Translations under genes and position numbers: made by a program
Assembly (NCBI GenBank): GCA_044425705.1
Contig: JAWXVD010000024.1
Coordinates: 1 to 34,326 of the forward strand
Length of the DNA: 34,326 bases
Reading direction: 5' to 3'
From: JAWXVD01 sp044425705
GTDB taxonomy: Bacteria > Bacillota > Clostridia > Lachnospirales > Lachnospiraceae
Shown here: piece by piece, positions 8,474-15,833 of the stretch
How positions within the stretch are numbered: position 1 is the first letter of the stretch
Layout of the letters: each line of letters opens with the position of its first letter
The notes under the pieces: model-generated
The model's database searches: none
Seen by the model: the letters and a program-made list of their open reading frames with translations, nothing else
Told to the model about the DNA's origin: nothing

Positions 8474-9049
8474 ATGGATTATTTATTGTTATTTTTCAAA
8501 AAAGTATTGCGCTATGTGCTAAAACCACTCTCGTTTCTTCCTGCGTTTATTATGATTTATATTATATTTTCATTTTCTTCACAATCGGGTACCGATTCAG
8601 GAAGTCTCAGTTTAAAAGTGACCACTTACATGGTGAATGTAGGTGATGCCATCTTAAATAAAAATTATGATACCTCTCAACTAGCCTATTATATTGAATA
8701 TTTTCATCCTTATGTGCGAAAACTTGCTCATGTAACAGAATATTTTTTCCTTGCTGTTTCCGTTGCCTTTCCTTTATATGTTTATCGATTAAGAGGATTT
8801 GCTCTAGTTGTGATTGCTGGTACAATTTGTATCGGAGTTGCTTGCCTTGATGAATATGCACAAACATTTATTGCTGGTCGTGTGGGCTGTAAAGAAGATG
8901 TATTAATTGACTGTATCGGAATCTTTCCCGGGATTTACTGTACAAGAATATTCGGTTTCATTGGAAGAAAAACAGTTTTCAGATGGCTATCTTTAGAAGA
9001 AAACAGAAGAAAACAAGCTCTTTATGAGGAAACTTTGTCCCAAGAGTAA
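8474..9049 (+). CDS. VanZ-family membrane protein
   Basis: A membrane protein of about 191 aa with the VanZ-like pattern: an FSFSSQSG motif after the first membrane helix, RKLAHVTEYFFLA in the second, then CLDEYAQTFIAGRVGCKEDVLIDCIG with the conserved Asp-Glu, Gln, Gly-Arg and Asp residues. Four hydrophobic segments are visible. VanZ of enterococci gives low-level teicoplanin resistance by an unclear mechanism. Most chromosomal relatives, like this one outside any van cluster, have unknown function. I prefer the ATG at 8474, with GGAG 6 nt upstream; an in-frame ATG at 8462 lacks a well-placed ribosome site. hflX follows 90 nt later on the same strand. Confidence 0.8.
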   Translation: MDYLLLFFKKVLRYVLKPLSFLPAFIMIYIIFSFSSQSGTDSGSLSLKVTTYMVNVGDAILNKNYDTSQLAYYIEYFHPYVRKLAHVTEYFFLAVSVAFPLYVYRLRGFALVVIAGTICIGVACLDEYAQTFIAGRVGCKEDVLIDCIGIFPGIYCTRIFGFIGRKTVFRWLSLEENRRKQALYEETLSQE

Positions 9050-9139
9050 TATCTGTTACTTTTCGCGGCTATGCTACAAAAAATAACTTCGCAGGCTTAT
9101 GTTAAATCAAACAAAGTTCAGAAAGGAACGAATGCTTAT

Positions 9140-10426
9140 ATGAATATTATAGAAGAAAGAAAAGAACGCGCCATTTTAGTTGGTGTATGCATAAACAAAG
9201 AACCTAATTTTGAACATTCCATGGAAGAATTAGGCGAACTTGCCAAGGCCTGTGATATGGAAGTTATTTGCATTCACACGCAAAATTTACCTTCACCAAA
9301 CACAGGACTTTACATCGGAACTGGAAAAGTAGAGGAAATCAAAGAAAGTGCTGCTCTTATGGAAGCCGATGTAGTCATCTTTGACAATGCCTTATCTCCT
9401 ATCCAATTGCGTAACCTATCCTCTGAAATCCAATTGCCTATTTGGGATAGAACTTCCCTTATTTTACAAATTTTTGCTACCAGAGCACAAACAAAAGAAG
9501 CCAAATTACAAGTAGAATTAGCTAGATATCAATATATGTTACCACGTCTTGTAGGTCTTCGCACCTCCCTTGGTCGTCAAGGTGGTGGTAGCGGTAGCAT
9601 GAGCAATAAGGGGTCAGGCGAGAAAAAAATCGAACTAGATAGACGTCGCATCGAACAACGTATTACCGAATTAAAAAAGGAAGTAGTAGAAGTTGCCAAA
9701 GATAGAGAAACCAAAAGAAAGCAACGAATGAGTTCCTCTCTACCTCAAGTAGCTTTAGTAGGCTATACCAATGCCGGTAAATCCACCTTAATGAATCAGT
9801 TGGTTGATTTATATGTAAAAGATGATTTAAAAAAGGTTTTCGAAAAAGATATGCTCTTTGCCACTCTAGAAACAACGATTCGAAAAATCATGCCAGAAGA
9901 TAATAAAGGATTTTTGCTTTCTGATACCGTTGGATTTATAGATAAATTGCCTCACAGCTTAATCAAGGCATTTCATTCTACTCTAGAAGAAGTAGTGCTC
10001 GCCGATGTGCTGCTACATGTAATCGATTTTTCAGACGAAAACAATACAGAACATGTTCGCGTCACTACCGAAACCTTGACTGATTTGAAAGCATCTCATA
10101 TTCCTGTCATTTATGTGTATAATAAAGCCGACAAATCTATGCCCCTCGGTGAATTACCGAAAGTAATAGACAACAAAATCTATATGTCTGCCAAACTAGG
10201 AATCGGATTTCCAGAATTACTACAATTGATTTCTGATATTGTTTATGGTTCTCACGTCACTTGCGATATGCTATTACCATATGACAAAGGGAATATTCTT
10301 TCTTACCTGTTAGAAAATGCAACTGTACACAATTGTGAGTACACCGCTGATGGTACTTTGATTCATTTAGAATGTTCCAAAGAAGATAATATGCGTTATA
10401 AAGAATATATATTAGTTGAAAACTAA
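9140..10426 (+). CDS. hflX: GTPase HflX (ribosome-associated)
   Basis: A GTPase of about 428 aa that binds the 50S subunit; HflX homologues split or rescue stalled ribosomes under stress. The N-terminal HflX domain includes GLYIGTGKVEEI and DNALSPIQLRNL. The glycine-rich linker LGRQGGGSGSMSNKGSGEKKIELDRRR is a hallmark of the family. The GTPase domain follows with G1 GYTNAGKS, G3 DTVGFI, G4 NKAD and G5 SAK. Homologues begin near ERAILVGV, so the ATG at 9140 is preferred (AAAGGA 12 nt upstream) over an in-frame ATG at 9071 with no ribosome site. It may share a transcript with the VanZ-like gene. Confidence 0.93.
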   Translation: MNIIEERKERAILVGVCINKEPNFEHSMEELGELAKACDMEVICIHTQNLPSPNTGLYIGTGKVEEIKESAALMEADVVIFDNALSPIQLRNLSSEIQLPIWDRTSLILQIFATRAQTKEAKLQVELARYQYMLPRLVGLRTSLGRQGGGSGSMSNKGSGEKKIELDRRRIEQRITELKKEVVEVAKDRETKRKQRMSSSLPQVALVGYTNAGKSTLMNQLVDLYVKDDLKKVFEKDMLFATLETTIRKIMPEDNKGFLLSDTVGFIDKLPHSLIKAFHSTLEEVVLADVLLHVIDFSDENNTEHVRVTTETLTDLKASHIPVIYVYNKADKSMPLGELPKVIDNKIYMSAKLGIGFPELLQLISDIVYGSHVTCDMLLPYDKGNILSYLLENATVHNCEYTADGTLIHLECSKEDNMRYKEYILVEN

Positions 10427-10432
10427 TTTTTT

Positions 10433-10486
10433 CTATAAAAAAAACAACCTCCCAATGGTTAGATTTTTGGTCTAACTTTTTGGGGG
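10433..10486 (-). terminator. Rho-independent terminator of the SEC-C gene
   Basis: Minus strand: CCCCCAA with inner GTTAGA pairs with TCTAAC and TTGGGAGG, followed by TTGTTTTTTTT. It sits in the convergent gap between hflX and the SEC-C gene. The plus-strand side lacks a T run, so it serves mainly the minus-strand gene. Confidence 0.75.
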
Positions 10487-10516
10487 TCGGTTCATTCATA
10501 TCAACAAGTTTTGTTT

Positions 10517-11023
10517 TTATTTGTTTTTACCACAACATTTTTTGTATTTTTTCCCGCTTCCACATGTACATGGATCGTTTGGATATACTTTTGTTTCATT
10601 TACAACTGTAGTAGAAGCTTTTTGCTCTTTATACAAATTAGCTCTTGTTTCCTCATCAAAAATATCATTCCACTCTTCTAATCCGTATAACCAATCTGCA
10701 CTTGCTGCAACCATGTTTTTGTAAAGAAGTTCTTTATCAAAATCAAGACTTACAACTGTATCTTCTTCCATGTCATCGATTGGATTAGCTACTTTCAAAC
10801 TATCATCAATCCCATCTAAGAAACCTGTCATAGTCATAATATTTATATCGAATTTTTCTGCAAGTTCTTTTACTGTTCCTGTTACTACTTCATCAGAAGT
10901 TTTTAAGATTTCTGCATAAACTTCTTGTTCTTTTAAAAAATATGATTCCCAAAATCTTTGTAAGTCTCCTTTATTGGCTGTTTCTGAATAAGCCATACTT
11001 CTCCATTGTGCTAATAATGCCAT
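10517..11023 (-). CDS. SEC-C motif metal-binding protein
   Basis: A protein of about 168 aa, with an acidic helical body and a C-terminal SEC-C zinc motif, NDPCTCGSGKKYKKCCG, as found at the end of SecA. The four metal ligands CxC...CC are present. The body (MTGFLDGIDDSL, then DFDKELLYKNMVAASADWLYGL) resembles a family of small SEC-C proteins common in Clostridia, of unknown function. The ATG at 11023 is favoured because AAAGGTGG lies about 8 nt upstream; an in-frame GTG at 11035 overlaps that site. It is not near secA and should not be called a Sec component. Confidence 0.8.
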   Translation of the reverse strand: MALLAQWRSMAYSETANKGDLQRFWESYFLKEQEVYAEILKTSDEVVTGTVKELAEKFDINIMTMTGFLDGIDDSLKVANPIDDMEEDTVVSLDFDKELLYKNMVAASADWLYGLEEWNDIFDEETRANLYKEQKASTTVVNETKVYPNDPCTCGSGKKYKKCCGKNK

Positions 11024-11145
11024 TTTTTTATCCACCTTTATTATTTTTATGACATATCCAAAATAATGTATCTGCTATCATAAATGATACTATGGACATA
11101 TTTACGGATATTCGTTAGTGCTACAATACTATATTATATACTAAA

Positions 11146-11174
11146 ATCATATAAAAGTCTATGGTCACAGGCAA
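11146..11174 (-). promoter_or_regulatory. Possible promoter of the SEC-C gene
   Basis: Minus strand: TTGCCT (11174-11169), a 17-nt spacer and TATGAT (11151-11146). The leader of ~115 nt includes the small palindrome TATCATaaATGATA at about 11076-11089. Confidence 0.4.
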
Positions 11175-11273
11175 TTTTCCAAAAGCTTTGATTTAAGACA
11201 AGTGAGGTTACTAAGATGATACCGTTACAATTCATGTCGAATCGCAACCTAATGTCTAAACTGCTACGAGATT

Positions 11274-11325
11274 ATGTACACAAATCGCTAAAACAGCGAT
11301 TTGCCAGTGCATACCTAAGTTTTTT
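11274..11325 (+). repeat. Partial copy of the MITE internal region, overlapping the end of the CotF-like gene
   Basis: The segment starting ATGTACACAAATCGCTAAAA aligns over about 50 nt with 18068-18119 of the complete element. It forms the hairpin CAAATCGCT/AGCGATTTG (11281-11289 and 11295-11303), which in the complete copy is CAAATTG/CAATTTG, a compensatory C:G to T:A change. The copy stops at CCTAAGTTTTTTAGG, which includes the stop codon of the minus-strand CotF-like gene. No terminal repeats or target duplication were found. Confidence 0.6.
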
Positions 11326-11782
11326 AGGCCATTCCATTCACTGTTTTATATTTATATACCATTTCTGCATGATTTTGTTCTTCGATTTGAATATCGGCTA
11401 ATAATTTTCTTACATCTGAATTTGCAAACGAAAATACATTAGTATTATATTCAGAAGAAACTAATTTTTCTGTTCCAATACAATCTGTTGCCAAGAAACA
11501 ATCTAATTTCTTATCTTCCGAGTTCGTCATCTGATCATAACTAGCCTTTGGTGCATATTGTTTTCCTGCACAATCATTACAATCTACGCTTGGTACGCTA
11601 CCCGCCAATACTTTTCCCAAGGAATCATAATGCTTTTGTTCCTCTTTTTGAATGTTTTGAAACAAATCTTTTAACACGGTGTCTTTCGCTTCCTTTGCGT
11701 ATTTACCATATTTTTGAATACATGTTTCCTCTTGTGATTGTAGACTAGTAATTGCTGTTTTTTCTTTTTCATTTAAAATCAT
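11324..11782 (-). CDS. CotF-like / ferritin-like spore coat protein
   Basis: A protein of about 152 aa, made of two helical pairs with ferritin-like spacing: QEETCIQKYGKYAKEA with QNIQKEEQKHYDSL, and the C-terminal DIQIEEQNHAEMVYKY. The two EExxH-like motifs resemble rubrerythrin/ferritin carboxylates, and the overall pattern resembles CotF-type spore coat proteins of Clostridia. A central CNDCAGKQYAPKASYDQ segment carries a Cys pair. The ATG at 11782 is preferred (GAGG 6 nt upstream) over one at 11809. The 3' end runs into a repeat that also supplies the TAA. Coat function is inference; an iron-binding role is the alternative. Confidence 0.65.
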   Translation of the reverse strand: MILNEKEKTAITSLQSQEETCIQKYGKYAKEAKDTVLKDLFQNIQKEEQKHYDSLGKVLAGSVPSVDCNDCAGKQYAPKASYDQMTNSEDKKLDCFLATDCIGTEKLVSSEYNTNVFSFANSDVRKLLADIQIEEQNHAEMVYKYKTVNGMA

Positions 11783-12002
11783 ATTATACCTCACGCTTTC
11801 TAAAATCATTGTTACAACTCATATTGAATCCACCTTACAATAAAAGTATGATATTATGTGATTCATAACAACCTTCTACTTCATGTGTCTATTTACAAAA
11901 GTAGTATAAGCATAATATGTATTTTTATACCCTAGTTCAAAATATTTTTATAAATTTTCCAACCAAACAAGTGCTAACGCAATCCAAACTTCACCTTCCC
12001 AA

Positions 12003-12500
12003 TTATAAATTAGGACATATTTTTTTTATTTCCTCTAAGGTTCTTGGCTCTCCCATAAAATTGATTTTCACTCGATTGCTTACTTCCATTTTTCTGTATT
12101 TTTCCGGTGTCATCCCTACAAACTGTTTAAATTCTTTGGACATATGAGATTGATCATAATATCCATATTTTGTAGCAACTTCATTTAATTTTGTATGCTT
12201 ATCCAGCTTCTCCATATTACGAATCACTAATTGAAACCTAACATACTTCTCATATAATTTCGGTGTAATTCCATTCACCTTTTCAAATGTTCGTCGAATA
12301 TAGCATTCTGAATATCCAGTTTCACTAGCAATCGATTTTATAGAAATATTTCCCTTCGATTCACATATCCTCTTCCTAGTATATTCTTCTAATTTTTCTG
12401 CTTTGTCAATACGTTTAGACGGAAGTTTTGTGATTTTTCCAATATTGCTTCTATTATTTATAAGAAATTTTTCGTTTGAATAACTTACACTCTCTTGCAT
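12003..12500 (-). CDS. AraC-family transcriptional regulator, HTH-only form
   Basis: A 165-aa protein whose central and C-terminal parts are a complete AraC double helix-turn-helix: ISIKSIASETGYSECYIRRTF, then LNEVATKYGYYDQSHMSKEFKQFVGMTPEKYRK. Typical AraC regulators are ~280-300 aa with an N-terminal ligand domain. Here only ~50 residues precede the DNA-binding part, so the effector domain is absent or reduced. GAGG lies 9 nt before the ATG at 12500. It is flanked by coat-like and collagen-like genes, but targets cannot be read. A terminator-like hairpin lies 40 nt upstream of its start. Confidence 0.85.
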   Translation of the reverse strand: MQESVSYSNEKFLINNRSNIGKITKLPSKRIDKAEKLEEYTRKRICESKGNISIKSIASETGYSECYIRRTFEKVNGITPKLYEKYVRFQLVIRNMEKLDKHTKLNEVATKYGYYDQSHMSKEFKQFVGMTPEKYRKMEVSNRVKINFMGEPRTLEEIKKICPNL

Positions 12501-12807
12501 ATTTATTTACCTCGATTCCTAGTTATTATTACTTATAAAAAAAAGGTGCCAACAGCAATACACTGTTGACACCTTTGTCTTTCTTGCAATATAACATACT
12601 TTTTTTCATTGTTCAATGAATATTTTATATTTTGGTACATTATCATAAAAATAAATTTACAAAATCAATTTTTTTATCATTTTTATTATATCTTTTCTCA
12701 TATACTTTTATGTTATTCTTTCTCTCATTTTTTGTAGCATATACGTAATACATGAATATATTACTATAAATAAGTTAGTTTTCTAACATATAAAAAAGGA
12801 GTATATT
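12501..12807. other. A+T-rich divergent intergenic region
   Basis: About 307 nt between the AraC-type gene and the collagen-like gene. Apart from the hairpin at 12537-12576 and the AAGGAG ribosome site at 12796-12801 it is almost pure A+T. A CATATAC box near 12740 could be part of a sporulation-sigma -10 element before the collagen-like gene, but no convincing -35 was found. Confidence 0.5.
12537..12576 (-). terminator. Terminator-like hairpin upstream of the AraC-type gene
   Basis: Minus strand: AAAGGTG.CAACAG pairs with CTGTTG.CACCTTT and is followed by eight T (12544-12537). No minus-strand gene lies between this hairpin and the collagen-like gene, so it must end either a leader RNA or an unannotated small RNA. 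On the plus strand it is followed by TTTGTCTTTC, a weaker terminator. Confidence 0.65.
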
Positions 12808-14232
12808 TTGAATCATTGTTGTGATAAAAATTGTAATATTAAAAATTCCTGTGGAGACGAAAGTTGTTGTCCGCTACCATCTTGTGAATGTGTCGGTCCT
12901 CCAGGTCCACAGGGACTCACTGGCGAAACAGGAGCTAAAGGAGATACTGGCGCTATAGGACCCAAAGGTGACACTGGAGCTACCGGCCCTAAAGGGGATA
13001 CCGGGACTGCTGGAGCCAAAGGAGATACTGGCGCTACTGGACCTAAAGGGGATACTGGTACTATAGGACCCAAAGGTGACACTGGGCCAATCGGCCCTCA
13101 AGGCATTGCTGGACTACAAGGCCCCCAAGGACTCACTGGGGCTATGGGTTCTAAGGGCGATACCGGGGCTACTGGCCCGCAAGGGTTAACTGGTTCTAAA
13201 GGAGACACTGGGGCTACTGGGGCTATGGGCCCTAAGGGCGACACTGGGGCTACTGGCCCGCAAGGGTTAACTGGCCCTAAAGGAGACACTGGGGCTACTG
13301 GGGCTATGGGCCCTAAAGGCGACACTGGCGCTACCGGGCCTAAGGGAGATACTGGTGCCGCTGGACCAACTGGTCCTCAGGGTTTTACTGGGGCTACTGG
13401 ACCTCAAGGACCTGTCGGCTCCAAAGGCGATCCTGGTTGTTGCTGTTGTCAACCTGGACCTACAGGTCCTGCTGGCCCTGCTGGCTCCATTGGTCCTGCT
13501 GGAGAAGCCGGTCCCACTGGACCATCTGGAAGCAGTATCTGCCCCTGTGAAATTGTGTTTGGAAAAATGATTGACTTTTTATTAGAAAATGAATTTGAGT
13601 TTGAAGCTTCTGTAAATGCTACTTTCCCACTGACACTCACTAGTTCTGAAGATGTTCCCGCTGTCTTATACAATACCTGGTCAGTAGAATTTGAAGACGA
13701 GACAATTGTTCCTCTCTGCAAATTAGAAGCCCTCTATTTATCTTTTACTACTGAACAGGAGAAAAATACATTTGTCAGCTTGGCCAGTGTTGTCTTGAAC
13801 AAAACCTTAAGCTGTTGCCATCAATGTGGATCTTGCGACATTTGTCCTGAATTTTTAAACGTAGATGCTTTTAACAGTATCATTGATATGCCAGACAATT
13901 GCAATTATGAGTATTATTTAAATGGTGAGTGTAGTTGCCAAAATTCTACTTGTGATATAACTGCTAATTTAATTGATTTATGTGCTTTCGTAAATACTAC
14001 TGGCGAAAAATTAAGAGGCATAATCGAACGAAAACAAGCAGAAGGACACACCATTTCACTGATTGCTACCGCTAAAGATGACCTCATTGATGCTACTATC
14101 GATAAAACAATTGAAGCTACCGGCTTATCCAGTGTCTTACTCTCATATGAAGAGGACGGTGCCTTTAAAGTAGCTTTCATTTGTCTACAAGATATTACCG
14201 TAGTGCAATTTGCAGATGCTACTACACTATAA
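12808..14232 (+). CDS. Collagen-like surface (exosporium-type) protein with unique C-terminal domain
   Basis: A 474-aa protein in three parts. Residues 1-29 are Cys-rich (CC, C, C, CC, CEC). Residues ~30-243 are Gly-X-Y collagen repeats rich in GDTGATGPK, broken once by CCCCQ near residue 210. Residues ~245-474 form a non-repetitive Cys-containing domain I do not recognise. There is no signal peptide, as in BclA-type exosporium proteins of Bacillus and Clostridium spores, which form trimeric hair-like filaments. The start is TTG at 12808: AAGGAG lies 6 nt upstream and no ATG exists before the repeat. Codons 117-170 are an 81-bp tandem duplication. A spore-surface role is inference from domain and neighbours. 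Confidence 0.88.
   Translation: MNHCCDKNCNIKNSCGDESCCPLPSCECVGPPGPQGLTGETGAKGDTGAIGPKGDTGATGPKGDTGTAGAKGDTGATGPKGDTGTIGPKGDTGPIGPQGIAGLQGPQGLTGAMGSKGDTGATGPQGLTGSKGDTGATGAMGPKGDTGATGPQGLTGPKGDTGATGAMGPKGDTGATGPKGDTGAAGPTGPQGFTGATGPQGPVGSKGDPGCCCCQPGPTGPAGPAGSIGPAGEAGPTGPSGSSICPCEIVFGKMIDFLLENEFEFEASVNATFPLTLTSSEDVPAVLYNTWSVEFEDETIVPLCKLEALYLSFTTEQEKNTFVSLASVVLNKTLSCCHQCGSCDICPEFLNVDAFNSIIDMPDNCNYEYYLNGECSCQNSTCDITANLIDLCAFVNTTGEKLRGIIERKQAEGHTISLIATAKDDLIDATIDKTIEATGLSSVLLSYEEDGAFKVAFICLQDITVVQFADATTL
13156..13317 (+). repeat. 81-bp tandem duplication within the collagen region
   Basis: Units 13156-13236 and 13237-13317 are nearly identical, differing at a few positions (for example GGTTCT versus GGCCCT). 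Each encodes 27 residues, nine Gly-X-Y triplets. Flanking DNA holds more degenerate 9- and 18-bp triplet repeats. This suggests recent slippage and likely length variation between strains. Confidence 0.9.
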
Positions 14233-14261
14233 TACAAAAACTTATTTTAGAAAGGATAATT

Positions 14262-14585
14262 ATGGATCAAGTAAAAATTATTTTAGAACGTTTAAAAAAC
14301 CCCAAAGTGATTATTAGTGTGGTATCACAAATTGTTGGCATTCTTGTTTTACTAAATTTTGATGTAGATACAGAATGGATTTTTGGAATTGTTACTGCTG
14401 TCACTTCTGTATTAGCCATGCTTGGTATTGTAACCAACCCCGATACACAGAATCACGGCTATGGGGATGACTTATATTTCTGCCCAACATGTAACCGTAA
14501 AACTGCCCATGTAAAAGCAAATGGCAACATGCTTTGTCCTGAGTGCGGAACAATTAATGACAGTATTATCATACTCCCAGAATAA
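14262..14585 (+). CDS. PhiLC3-type holin-like membrane protein with C-terminal zinc ribbon
   Basis: A 107-aa protein. Residues 1-62 match the phiLC3 phage holin family: a short basic N-terminus (LERLKNPK), two hydrophobic helices (~16-33 and 38-56) and the signature GIVTNPDT at 55-62. Phage holins of this group then end within ~20 residues at a DS-type tail. Here the protein continues into a zinc ribbon with C74/C77 and C92/C95 (CPTC...CPEC). The ATG at 14262 has AAAGGA 5 nt upstream; 29 nt separate it from the collagen-like gene, so they are probably co-transcribed. No other phage gene is nearby. A sporulation or envelope role of a domesticated holin is inference. Confidence 0.75.
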   Translation: MDQVKIILERLKNPKVIISVVSQIVGILVLLNFDVDTEWIFGIVTAVTSVLAMLGIVTNPDTQNHGYGDDLYFCPTCNRKTAHVKANGNMLCPECGTINDSIIILPE

Positions 14586-14691
14586 TACCAATCCTCCATG
14601 GTATTTACCTCATATTTTTTAGGAATGTCCTGTATCTAGCAATAAACCTATAAATTAATTTTATATATTATGTTCAAATACAAGAACATGG

Positions 14692-14723
14692 AAAAAGTCT
14701 CCAACAAGAGCTGGAGACTTTTT
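14692..14723. terminator. Bidirectional rho-independent terminator
   Basis: AAAAAGTCTCCA (14692-14703) and TGGAGACTTTTT (14712-14723) form a perfect 12-bp stem with an 8-nt loop, T-rich on both strands. It separates the plus-strand collagen/holin genes from the minus-strand DUF368 gene. Confidence 0.85.
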
Positions 14724-14738
14724 CTGTATTAACTCCTA

Positions 14739-14800
14739 TGATTTCACTTGCTTCCAAGGGCGAAATCACAGATGTGAAAGGTAAAATTTATTTTTACCCC
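14739..14800 (+). repeat. Intergenic two-hairpin repeat, copy 1
   Basis: Hairpin 1 is TGATTTC (14739-14745) with GAAATCA (14762-14768) and an inner CTTG/CAAG. Hairpin 2 is GGTAAAA...TTTTACC (about 14780-14799). The same order occurs inverted at 18314-18376, with a compatible G-U change (CTTG/TAAG) and changed hairpin-2 pairs. It lies after the terminator in the convergent gap, where REP-like elements commonly sit. Confidence 0.75.
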
Positions 14801-14825
14801 TTGTATTTATTTTATCAACAATTAT

Positions 14826-15671
14826 TTATTCTTTAGAAAAGAAATAAGCTGCATAAGCCATAATTGGTACAAAAACAATTCCAATTCCTGTTGATAAACT
14901 AATTGACAGTTCAGGACAAATAATAAAAATAGAACCTATCATCAACCCTAAAATTCCTGCATAAGTTTGTTCTGGAAATTTTGCAAATAACTTTTCAATC
15001 AACTTTGCACAAGCTAAAATTCCTGCCATACATCCCAAAGCAACAACAATCAAAACAGGGATATTAAAGTTAGAAACCGCTGTTAGCACAGAAGTATAAA
15101 TTCCCAATAACAACATAACAAAAGAACCCGAAATACCTGGAATAATCATAGTTGCTGCTGCTATCGCTGAGGCAAAGAATAAAATCGCAAAATTCATTGG
15201 TGTAACCGTTGTAATTAACGTTGTAGTTGAATCGTCTGGTTGAAGGACAAGCATAGCCATCATAATACCAAATGCAATCAAAAAGCTTATGACAATCGAT
15301 GTACTTATTTTCTTTCCCTTTATTTTCTTTGCAATCATCGGTATAGAACCTATTATCAATCCCACAAACGCTAAGTTTGTAATGGTCGGAATAGTATTCA
15401 AGCAATACTCAATAATTTTACTAAAAAGTAAAATTCCAGCTACTCCACCAATACCAATAGGTGCTAATATACGAATAGATTTAAAAATATCTTTTGTAAT
15501 ACTTGATACTGCTTCAATAATTTGATCATATACATTTAAAATAACTGCCATAGTACCACCAGATACCCCTGGAATAATGTTAGCTATCCCAATAATTGCA
15601 CCATATAAAATATGCACCAATTTCATTTCTTTTATAGACTTGATTAATTCTGTTTTGATTTTTTTTAACAC
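14826..15671 (-). CDS. DUF368 membrane protein (PopT-type polyprenyl-phosphate transporter)
   Basis: A 281-aa integral membrane protein with about eight hydrophobic segments and two inverted copies of the family motif, ANIIPGVSGGT (residues ~31-41) and TMIIPGISGS (~176-185). The DUF368 family has been linked to recycling of undecaprenyl phosphate across the membrane (PopT), supporting peptidoglycan and other wall synthesis. The start is GTG at 15671, with AAAGGATGG 7 nt upstream, and no ATG is nearby. It is separated from the aldo/keto reductase by ~160 nt and is probably a separate unit. A confident family call; substrate from family knowledge only. Confidence 0.88.
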   Translation of the reverse strand: MLKKIKTELIKSIKEMKLVHILYGAIIGIANIIPGVSGGTMAVILNVYDQIIEAVSSITKDIFKSIRILAPIGIGGVAGILLFSKIIEYCLNTIPTITNLAFVGLIIGSIPMIAKKIKGKKISTSIVISFLIAFGIMMAMLVLQPDDSTTTLITTVTPMNFAILFFASAIAAATMIIPGISGSFVMLLLGIYTSVLTAVSNFNIPVLIVVALGCMAGILACAKLIEKLFAKFPEQTYAGILGLMIGSIFIICPELSISLSTGIGIVFVPIMAYAAYFFSKE

Positions 15672-15833
15672 GTAATAACCATCCTTTTCTTATATTGATG
15701 TACTCTCCAAATCCCTTCATATATCATATCTTTGCAAAAGTACACAGGTATGACAACACTATAGTAAACCATTAAGTTATCATAGGAATTTTAATTCTAT
15801 CACATAAACCATCTTCTATCAACAGTCTATTAC

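Noticed and set aside
8474..9049. Glycopeptide-resistance gene vanZ
   Set aside because: Only the domain family is shared; no van genes are nearby, and chromosomal VanZ-like proteins are common in Clostridia.
9050..9066. CTGTTAC with a CGCGG block after the VanZ-like gene, resembling the MITE right end
   Set aside because: The order and orientation of the shared bits do not match the element and there is no matching partner end.
10517..11023. Annotation as SecA fragment because of the SEC-C motif
   Set aside because: No ATPase motifs are present; the SEC-C motif occurs in many unrelated small proteins.
12895..13540. Regular repeats that could suggest a CRISPR array
   Set aside because: The repeats are in frame, encode Gly-X-Y triplets and have no unique spacers.
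12813..13721. Several long open frames antisense to or shifted within the collagen repeats
   Set aside because: They arise from the triplet-repeat DNA; all are Pro/Ser-rich mirror translations without ribosome sites.
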